From Dehalococcoidia bacterium (GTDB lineage: Bacteria; Chloroflexota; Dehalococcoidia; DSTF01; WHTK01): a DNA stretch of 35,930 bases. The notes under the pieces were generated by a model, which was not told the DNA's origin, did no database searches, and saw only the letters and a program-made list of their open reading frames with translations. This document shows positions 30,221-35,930 of this stretch, piece by piece (the first letter of the stretch is position 1; each line of letters opens with the position of its first letter). The stretch is taken from contig DATLYJ010000080.1 of the NCBI GenBank assembly GCA_035574915.1, positions 1-35,930 on the forward strand. The letters are read 5' to 3'. The translations under genes and the position numbers were made by a program.

Positions 30221-32218
30221 ATGACGGAAACAGCGCCCGCGAAGCGCCCCATGCGTCCGGAGGACATCCTCCGCATCCGCTGGCTCAGCGACCCCCAGAT
30301 TTCCCCGGACGGCAGCCGCGTTGCCTACGTCGTCACCACTCTCGACGCGAAGAGGAACGAAAACCGCTCCTTCATCGCCCTGGTGGACGTGGCCACCGGC
30401 GAGTCGCTGCCTCTCACCAACGGGCCGAAGCGCGACACCTCGCCGCGCTGGTCGCCGGACGGGCGGCACCTCGTCTTCGTGAGCGAGCGCGGTGACGAAA
30501 AGGAGAAACCACAGCTCTGGGTCATCGCCGCCGCCGGCGGAGAAGCCTGGCGCCTCACGGACGCGAAGGACGGCGCCGCCAACCCGGCCTGGTCGCCGGA
30601 CGGCAGGCGCATCGCCTTCACCAGCCGCGTCGAGCTCAACCCCGCGCCCAGGGCGCCTGACGGCAAGCCCTATCCCAAGGTGCGGAAGATCACGACCCTC
30701 AAATACAAGAGCAACGGCGAGGGCCTCGTCGACGACAAGCGCACACACATCTACCTGGTCGACGTAGACTTCGACTCCCGCGAGTCCAGGTCGGCGATCG
30801 CCCTCACGGCCGGCGACTTCAACGACGGCCCGCCCCGCTGGTCGCCGGACGGCAAGCAGGTCGCCTTCGTGTCGGCCCGCCACGCGAGCCGCGACCGCGA
30901 CACCGCCGCGGACCTCTGGCTGGTCGACGTCCCGCCGCCAGGCGAGACGCCGAAGAAGGCGCCGGCGCCGCGGCGGCTGACGAGCACGCAGGGGCCGGTC
31001 AGCGCCCCGGCCTGGTCGCCGGACGGCTCCTTGATCGCCTACCTCGGCCATACCCACCGAGATCGGCCCTCCGGGCGCCACCATCGCCTCTGGCTGGTGC
31101 CAACGGCTGGCGGCGCTCCCTCCTGCCTGTCCCAGGCGCTCGACCGCAACTGCAACAGCGGCGTCGAGCCCTTCTGGTCGAACGACGGCGGGTCGGTCTT
31201 CTTCGGCGTCGTGGACGGCGGTGACTGTCACCTCTACTCCACGCCTGCGTCGAAGGCCGACCCGGCGCCCGTCCTGAGAGGGGCCAGGCAGGTAACCGCC
31301 GCCCGCGGCGCCGCCGGGAAAGTGTGCTTCCTGGCCAGCGACACCACCCATCCGGCCGAGGTCTACCTGGTGTCCGAGGACGGCGGCGGCGAGCGCCAGC
31401 TCACCAGCGAGAACGCCGCCTGGCTCGACGAGGTCGAACTGGCGCCGCGAGAGGAGATCAAGGCCACGAGCGCGGACGGCACGCCCGTACAAGCGTGGGT
31501 CATCCGGCCGCCCGGGGCCACCGGGGCCCTGCCCTGCCTGCTCAACGTGCACGGCGGCCCCAAGACCCAGTACGGGAGCAACTTCTTCGACGAATTCCAG
31601 GTCTACGCCGGCGCCGGCTACGTGGTCGCGTTCGGCAACCCCCGCGGCTCCGACGGCTACAGCGAAGACTGGGCGATGGCCGTCCTCGGCGACTGGGGTG
31701 GCAAGGACTGGGCCGACGTGACGGCTATCGCGGACGCCGCCGAGGCGCTGCCCTTTGTGGACTCATCTCGGATCGGCATCATGGGCGGGTCTTACGGTGG
31801 CTTCATGACCAGCTGGGCCGTCGGCCACACGCGGCGCTTCCGTGCCGCCTGCTCCGAGCGCGCCGTAAACAACGCCTACTCGATGGTTGGCACAAGCGAC
31901 ATCGGCTTCAACTTCCAGCTGGACCACGTCGGTGGCGTGCCCTCCAGGGACGCTGACCGGTTCCTGCGTATGTCGCCGATCACCTACGTGCGTGACATCC
32001 GCACGCCCCTGCTCATCATCCACGCCGAAAATGACCTGCGCTGCCCGATCGAGCAGGCGGAGCAGCTTTACGTCGGGTTGAAGCTGCTGAGACGGCCGGT
32101 AGAGTTCTGGCGCTTCCCTGAGGACAATCACGAAATGTCGCGCTCCGGCAAGCCGCGAAATCGCCTCAAGCGTTTCGAGGTGATCCTCGCCTGGTTCGGC
32201 CGCCGCCTGAGGGCTTGA
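30221..32218 (+). CDS. S9 family peptidase (prolyl oligopeptidase / acylaminoacyl-peptidase-like)
   Basis: Serine peptidase of 665 residues. The N-terminal seven-bladed propeller has repeated WSPDG blades (four times WSPDG, each coded by nearly the same bases) with TolB-like strands. The C-terminal alpha/beta-hydrolase carries the catalytic Ser524 in GGSYGG, Asp605 in HAENDLRCP and His637 in EDNHEMSRSG; NVHGGPKTQYG is the oxyanion-side loop. There is no signal peptide, so it acts in the cytoplasm on small peptides or N-acylated ends. The ATG has AGGAGG upstream. It stands as a single gene, with a hairpin at its 3' end. Confidence 0.95.
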   Translation: MTETAPAKRPMRPEDILRIRWLSDPQISPDGSRVAYVVTTLDAKRNENRSFIALVDVATGESLPLTNGPKRDTSPRWSPDGRHLVFVSERGDEKEKPQLWVIAAAGGEAWRLTDAKDGAANPAWSPDGRRIAFTSRVELNPAPRAPDGKPYPKVRKITTLKYKSNGEGLVDDKRTHIYLVDVDFDSRESRSAIALTAGDFNDGPPRWSPDGKQVAFVSARHASRDRDTAADLWLVDVPPPGETPKKAPAPRRLTSTQGPVSAPAWSPDGSLIAYLGHTHRDRPSGRHHRLWLVPTAGGAPSCLSQALDRNCNSGVEPFWSNDGGSVFFGVVDGGDCHLYSTPASKADPAPVLRGARQVTAARGAAGKVCFLASDTTHPAEVYLVSEDGGGERQLTSENAAWLDEVELAPREEIKATSADGTPVQAWVIRPPGATGALPCLLNVHGGPKTQYGSNFFDEFQVYAGAGYVVAFGNPRGSDGYSEDWAMAVLGDWGGKDWADVTAIADAAEALPFVDSSRIGIMGGSYGGFMTSWAVGHTRRFRAACSERAVNNAYSMVGTSDIGFNFQLDHVGGVPSRDADRFLRMSPITYVRDIRTPLLIIHAENDLRCPIEQAEQLYVGLKLLRRPVEFWRFPEDNHEMSRSGKPRNRLKRFEVILAWFGRRLRA

Positions 32219-32227
32219 AAGAGACCT

Positions 32228-32260
32228 CGGGCGCACGTGACGACTTCGTCCTTGCGCCCG
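32228..32260 (+). terminator. stem-loop after the S9 peptidase gene
   Basis: Outer arms CGGGCGCA and TGCGCCCG with an inner GACG-ACTT-CGTC stem, ten bases after the stop. No T-run, so not a classic terminator. Confidence 0.45.
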
Positions 32261-32268
32261 GGCTGCAA

Positions 32269-32274
32269 TACAAT
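32269..32274 (+). promoter_or_regulatory. -10-like hexamer before the PPOX-type gene
   Basis: TACAAT (five of six), 44 bases before the ATG at 32319; no good -35. Suggests separate transcription from the peptidase gene. Confidence 0.35.
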
Positions 32275-32318
32275 CCCGCTGACCCGGCGCTGCTGGGAGG
32301 GACTCGAAGGGGTGCAAG

Positions 32319-32708
32319 ATGACGCAACCGCGGCGCACATACGAGGAGTTGAGGGCGATCGCCGACCAGTTCCTGAAAGAGCATCGCCTCGGCGTGCTGG
32401 CCACCGGCCGCCGTGACGGCACGCCGCAGCAATCCATCCTCTCCTACTCCTACGACGGGAAGGACATCGTCATCAGCACCGGCTCCGAGACCGCTAAGGT
32501 CAAGAACATCCGCAAGCGGCCCGGCGTGGCCCTGGCCGTCACTGACGGCCCCAGGTGCGTCGTCGTCTACGGGAAGGCCCGGCTGCTGCAGGGCAGCGAA
32601 GCGGAGGCCTACCTTGGCCGGCCCCCGGGCAGCGGCCGCCAGGGCGGCGTGCCGACCCTCATCGTCTTCTCGCCGGAGACCTACCGTTGGGCGCGGCTCG
32701 AGGGCTGA
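32319..32708 (+). CDS. PPOX-class, F420- or FMN-dependent oxidoreductase
   Basis: Small split-barrel flavin/deazaflavin protein of 129 residues, like Rv1155-type TIGR03618 proteins. LGVLATGRRDGTPQQSILSYSYDGKDIVISTGSETAKVKNIRKRPGVALAVTD is the conserved strand order with the loop that holds the cofactor phosphate, and the C-terminus PETYRWARLEG is typical. Members of this group often use coenzyme F420 rather than FMN, and a luciferase-like F420-type gene follows 340 bases later, which supports F420 but does not prove it. The ATG is preceded by GAAGGGG. Substrate unknown. Confidence 0.87.
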   Translation: MTQPRRTYEELRAIADQFLKEHRLGVLATGRRDGTPQQSILSYSYDGKDIVISTGSETAKVKNIRKRPGVALAVTDGPRCVVVYGKARLLQGSEAEAYLGRPPGSGRQGGVPTLIVFSPETYRWARLEG

Positions 32709-32714
32709 CCAGCC

Positions 32715-32891
32715 TCACGTCGCGTCCGGGCATCCCTCTGCAACCACGGCCGCGACGGCCCCTGCCCCGCGGGGCTCCAGCCCTGCCGTCCCATCGAAGG
32801 GCGCCAGCCGCCGCTCGCCGAGGTCCGCCTCCGGATAACTGACCAGGACCTCAGCCTCGGCCCCGCGCGGCGTAGCCGCACGCGCGACCAC
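32715..32891 (-). CDS. possible small protein of 58 residues (GTG start)
   Basis: In the 340-base gap between two oxidoreductase genes, a minus-strand frame from the GTG at 32891 has GGAGG seven bases upstream and codon use like neighbouring genes. The product begins MVARAATPRGAEAEVLVSYP and includes LGERRLAPFDGTAGLEPR; no family is recognised. It is tail-to-tail with the PPOX gene. It could also be a remnant of a longer gene, since the frame upstream soon meets a stop. Nothing else is visible in 32709-33049. Confidence 0.35.
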   Translation of the reverse strand: MVARAATPRGAEAEVLVSYPEADLGERRLAPFDGTAGLEPRGAGAVAAVVAEGCPDAT

Positions 32892-33049
32892 AACCAGACC
32901 TCCAGCGTCTCCGTCGGCGGCGCTCCCGCACGGTCATGAGGTGATGACCGCGTCCCGCCCGGGCTTGGGGCTGCGGCGGCACTGTCGTACTATGGCCGCA
33001 CTCTCATCTCCCATCGCGCGCTTGTTAGCCTCGCCTGGAAGGACTTCCG

Positions 33050-33958
33050 ATGCCGAAAATCGAGCTTGGGGTACACACCGGACAGCAGGACATAGAGCTG
33101 GACGAACTGCGGCGGCTCTGGCGCTATTGCGACGAGAACGGCTTCGACTGGATCAGCGTCTGGGACCACTTCTACGAGGCCCCCAACCGCGACAACGAAG
33201 GCCCGACCTACGAGGCGGTCGCTCTGATGGCCGCGCTCGCCCTCGAGACGAAGCGGCCCCGCATCGGCTGCCTGGTCTTCTGCATGAACTACCGCAACCC
33301 GGCGCTCCTGGCCAAGTCCCTGACCACCATCGACCACCTCAGCGGCGGCAGGGTGACCGTGGGCCTCGGCGCCGGCTGGCATGTCCAGGAGCACCAGGCC
33401 TTCGGCTACGACTTCCCGCCGGTCAGAGAGCGGCTGGACCGCCTGTCCGAGGGGGTGCGGATCATCCGCGGCATGCTGACCCGGGAGCAGTTCAGCTTCC
33501 AGGGCAAGTACTACCGCGTCGACAACGTCCGCAACAACCCGAAGCCCCTGCAAAGCCGGATGCCGATCATCGTCGGCGGCGGCGGCGAGCAGCGCACCCT
33601 GCGCATCGCCGCCCGCCGGGCCGACGGCTGGAACGTCCCCTACATCGGCCCCGACGTCTTCGCGCACAAGAGCAAGGTCCTGGACATGTGGTGCGAGAAG
33701 CTCGGCCGTGACCCCGGGACCATCGAAAAGTCCGTGAACCTGCACTTCCTCATGTCGTCCAGAGGGCCGAGCGACACGAGCCGCTTGCGGCCGGGAGCGG
33801 CAGCGGGCGGCCTCTCCGGCGAACCACAGCAGGTCATCGACAAGATTGGCGAGTACATAGACGGCGGCGCCCAGCGCGTGAACATCGCCATCCGCCCGCC
33901 CGTGGACTGGGAGGCCCTCCAGGAGTACGTCGAAGACGTGATGCCAGCCTTCCGCTAG
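33050..33958 (+). CDS. LLM-class F420-dependent oxidoreductase
   Basis: Luciferase-like TIM-barrel monooxygenase/dehydrogenase of 302 residues. ELGVHTGQQDIELDELRRLWRYCDENGFDWISVWDHFYE is the family N-terminus, and CLVFCMNYRNPALLAKSLTTIDHLSGGRVTVGLGAGWHVQEH the conserved central block. PIIVGGGGEQRTLRIAARRADGWNV is the cofactor-phosphate loop region. These proteins use coenzyme F420 (or FMN) to oxidise or reduce many small compounds; the substrate is unknown. The ATG has GGAAGGA six bases upstream. It stands 172 bases before pncA, with no shared pathway evident. Confidence 0.94.
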   Translation: MPKIELGVHTGQQDIELDELRRLWRYCDENGFDWISVWDHFYEAPNRDNEGPTYEAVALMAALALETKRPRIGCLVFCMNYRNPALLAKSLTTIDHLSGGRVTVGLGAGWHVQEHQAFGYDFPPVRERLDRLSEGVRIIRGMLTREQFSFQGKYYRVDNVRNNPKPLQSRMPIIVGGGGEQRTLRIAARRADGWNVPYIGPDVFAHKSKVLDMWCEKLGRDPGTIEKSVNLHFLMSSRGPSDTSRLRPGAAAGGLSGEPQQVIDKIGEYIDGGAQRVNIAIRPPVDWEALQEYVEDVMPAFR

Positions 33959-34130
33959 CCCGCTGGCTGCCGCCGGCATTGAAGGCTGAAGGCCCGCTCC
34001 CAGGGAGCGCGCACTGACGTTGGCCGCGCCCTGGCCCCCGCCCGGAAACGGCATCGCAGGAACTAGAGGAGCCTGCATCCTTCTGGCAGACTAAGTACAC
34101 AGAGAGGCCCCGGGGAGGCGCTCGCTGCCA

Positions 34131-34721
34131 ATGCCTGACTACGACTCCACGACAGCGCTGCTCGTCGTAGACATGCAGAACGACTTCGCCGACCCTCGCG
34201 GCTCGCTGTACGTGCGCGGCGGCGAAACCATCGTGCCCGTCGTGAATGCGGAGATCGAACGCGCACGGGCCGCCGGCGCCCTCGTGGTCTATTCGCGAGA
34301 CTGGCATCCGCCCTCGACGCCGCACTTCCAGAAGGACGGCGGCGTCTGGCCCGTGCACTGCGTGGGCGACACGTGGGGCGCCGCCTTCCACCCTGACCTC
34401 AAGGTCGTGGAAGGCGCCGAGGTCATCCACAAGGGGACAGGCGGCGAGGACGGCTACTCCGTGTTCAGCGTGCGAGATCCTCGCTCCGGCGAGCACTACC
34501 CGACGCGCCTGGAGTCGTTGCTGCGCGACGCCGGCATCCAGAAGGTCGTCATCGTCGGCCTGGCGACCGACTACTGCGTGAAGGAGACCGCCCTGGACGC
34601 GCGCCGCCTCGGCTTCGACGTCACCGTGCTCCGCGAGGCGGTCGCCGCCGTCGACCTGCAACCCGGAGACGGGGAACGCGCGCTCGAGGCTGCCGCGGCT
34701 GCCGGCGCGCGGATCGAGTAG
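34131..34721 (+). CDS. pncA: nicotinamidase (isochorismatase-like cysteine hydrolase)
   Basis: Turns nicotinamide into nicotinic acid for NAD salvage. The 196 residues show the full catalytic set: Asp14 in LLVVDMQNDF, Lys101 in VIHKGT and Cys149 in GLATDYCVKET. The metal ligands Asp57, His59 and His65 are in SRDWHPPSTPHF, and the W-P-x-HCV substrate loop follows. The next gene is nicotinate phosphoribosyltransferase, starting seven bases after the stop, so the product is passed straight on. The ribosome site (GGGGAGG) is about twelve bases from the ATG, longer than usual. Confidence 0.95.
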   Translation: MPDYDSTTALLVVDMQNDFADPRGSLYVRGGETIVPVVNAEIERARAAGALVVYSRDWHPPSTPHFQKDGGVWPVHCVGDTWGAAFHPDLKVVEGAEVIHKGTGGEDGYSVFSVRDPRSGEHYPTRLESLLRDAGIQKVVIVGLATDYCVKETALDARRLGFDVTVLREAVAAVDLQPGDGERALEAAAAAGARIE

Positions 34722-34728
34722 CGGGGCG

Positions 34729-35930
34729 ATGCGGGAGGGCGAAGGCCTTTTCACCGACCTCTACGAGCTGACGATGTGCCAGGCCTACTTCAACGAGGGC
34801 CTCGAGCAGGATGCCGTCTTCGACCTCTACGTCCGCAGCCTGCCGCCGCAGCGGAATTTCCTCATCGCCTGCGGCCTCGACCAGGTCCTGTCTTACCTCG
34901 AAGCGCTCTCGTTCGACCAGGCGGCCCTGGAGTACCTGCGCTCGCGAGGCCTCTTCTCGGAGCCGTTCCTGGAGTATCTGTCAACCCTGCGCTTCACCGG
35001 GTCCGTGCGCGCGGTGCCCGAGGGGACCGCGGTCTTCGCCGGCGAGCCCATCCTTGAGGTAACGGCGCCGATTCCGCAGGCACAGATCGTCGAGACCTAC
35101 CTCCTGAACCAGGTCACGTTCCAGACCATCATCGCCTCCAAGGGGGCAAGGGCCGTCATCGCCGCCCGCGGCCGCACCCTGGTCGACTTCGGCTCGCGCC
35201 GCGCCCACGGCAGCGACGCCGCCTTGAAGGCGGCCCGGGCACTCTACATCGCCGGCTACGACTCCACCTCGAACGTGCTCGCCGGCCGGGAGTACGGCAT
35301 TCCCGTTGCCGGCACCATGGCCCACAGCTACATCGAGGCGCACGAGTCCGAGGTCGAGGCGTTCCGGGCCTTCCTCCGCTCCTACCCGGAGACCGTCCTA
35401 CTGGTCGATACCTACGACACCATGGAGGGCCTGCGGCGGGTCGCGGCGCTCGCCGCGGAGCAGGGCGGCCTGCGCATCCGCGGCGTCCGTCTGGACTCCG
35501 GCGACATGGGCGCCCTGGCGAAGGCAGCGCGGCAGGTCCTGGACGATGCCGGCCTCCGGGCGGCGGGCATCTTCGGTAGCGGCGGCATGGACGAATACGA
35601 GATCGATGCGCTCCTGAGCGCCGGCGCGCCCTTCACCGCCTTCGGAGTCGGCACGGCCGCCACGGTCTCCAGCGACGCGCCCGCGCTCGACTCGGCGTAC
35701 AAGCTGGTCGCCTTCGCTGGCCGGCCGCGCATGAAGCTCTCGCCCGAGAAGGCGACGCTGCCCGGCCCCAAGCAGGTATTCCGGCGCCTCGAACATGGCC
35801 GCTTCGCCGGAGACGTCATCGCCCTGGCCTCCGAGTCTCTTCCCGGCGAGCCGCTGATGGTCGAGGTCATGCATGCCGGCCGGAGGACCGCTGCCGGCGC
35901 CTCCTCCCTTGAGGAGGCGCGGGCTCGCTG
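34729..35930 (+). CDS. pncB: nicotinate phosphoribosyltransferase, 3' end outside window
   Basis: Makes nicotinate mononucleotide from nicotinate and PRPP, the step after PncA. About 400 residues are visible and the frame is still open at the window end. Motifs are LFTDLYELTMCQAYF near the N-terminus, RNFLIACGLDQVLSYLE, VETYLLNQVTFQTIIASKGAR, DFGSRRAHG, AGTMAHSYIEAHESE with the catalytic His region, LLVDTYDT, RLDSGDM and FGVGT. It belongs to the short bacterial NAPRTase group. ATG seven bases after the pncA stop, weak ribosome site, so probably coupled to pncA. A usual length of about 440-480 residues suggests little is missing. Confidence 0.95.
   Translation, partial: MREGEGLFTDLYELTMCQAYFNEGLEQDAVFDLYVRSLPPQRNFLIACGLDQVLSYLEALSFDQAALEYLRSRGLFSEPFLEYLSTLRFTGSVRAVPEGTAVFAGEPILEVTAPIPQAQIVETYLLNQVTFQTIIASKGARAVIAARGRTLVDFGSRRAHGSDAALKAARALYIAGYDSTSNVLAGREYGIPVAGTMAHSYIEAHESEVEAFRAFLRSYPETVLLVDTYDTMEGLRRVAALAAEQGGLRIRGVRLDSGDMGALAKAARQVLDDAGLRAAGIFGSGGMDEYEIDALLSAGAPFTAFGVGTAATVSSDAPALDSAYKLVAFAGRPRMKLSPEKATLPGPKQVFRRLEHGRFAGDVIALASESLPGEPLMVEVMHAGRRTAAGASSLEEARAR

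Noticed and set aside
30449-31027. Nucleotide repeat tggtcgccggacgg, four copies
   Set aside because: It encodes the WSPDG blades of the S9 propeller; a protein-level repeat, not a mobile or regulatory DNA repeat.
30197-31552. 451-codon minus-strand frame inside the S9 peptidase gene
   Set aside because: Shadow of the propeller repeats; composition Arg/Gly/Val-rich, no motif.
32990-34078. 362-codon minus-strand frame over the LLM oxidoreductase
   Set aside because: Shadow of a clear F420-type gene on the plus strand.

Overview
The window is about 36 kb of high-G+C bacterial DNA (roughly two thirds G+C by eye) carrying mostly housekeeping genes, densely packed on both strands. The gene mix is a Rex redox regulator, a CIRCE-controlled groEL, coenzyme F420-type enzymes, the MEP isoprenoid genes ispD-ispF, a MshC-like CysRS paralogue and several Chloroflexota-like lipoproteins and small proteins. 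It suits a member of the Chloroflexota (Dehalococcoidia-like). This placement is an inference from gene content; no rRNA or marker phylogeny is available in the window.

Layout. 1-3079: the 3' part of sbcC, two tandem YggT-like membrane proteins on the other strand, and a small two-helix membrane protein. 3076-6668 (minus): an apparent operon S2P protease - HD protein - tyrA - aroA. 6808-7502: rex with its own promoter and a possible operator. 7516-10076 (minus): MaoC-like dehydratase and nitronate monooxygenase, an XdhC-like protein and a lipoprotein. 10146-10574: a Pro/Thr-rich anchored protein. 10584-15934 (minus): MshC/CysS-like ligase - ispD - ispF - cysE - hisI - cysS, close to the ispDF-cysE-cysS order of many bacteria. 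16026-24309: a surface-polysaccharide locus with a GDP-mannose dehydratase/reductase-like enzyme, three GT4 glycosyltransferases, a GT-C-like membrane protein and a flippase. 24393-24844: a small basic protein and an HTH protein. 24961-27547 (minus): a DUF4352-like lipoprotein, pyrE behind a long attenuator-like leader, and an unknown protein. 27770-30051: groEL with promoter and CIRCE, then an unknown protein. 30221-35930: S9 peptidase, PPOX-type and luciferase-like F420-type oxidoreductases, then pncA-pncB for NAD salvage, pncB running off the window end.

The most interesting material lies in leaders. Upstream of cysE is an 11-codon reading frame with three cysteine codons (MKLCLRECLCR). 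Its Cys-codon region is complementary to the cysE Shine-Dalgarno region, with two strong hairpins between. This looks like a cysteine-sensing translational attenuator. Upstream of pyrE lies a roughly 280-nt leader with a consensus promoter, a possible 14-codon leader peptide, a perfect hairpin and a Rho-independent terminator right before the start codon. The pyrE product itself lacks the usual catalytic-loop lysines. Four genes without a Shine-Dalgarno share a -10-like hexamer exactly six bases before the start codon, which suggests leaderless mRNAs. The same observation argues that a lipoprotein-XdhC reading frame is really two genes.
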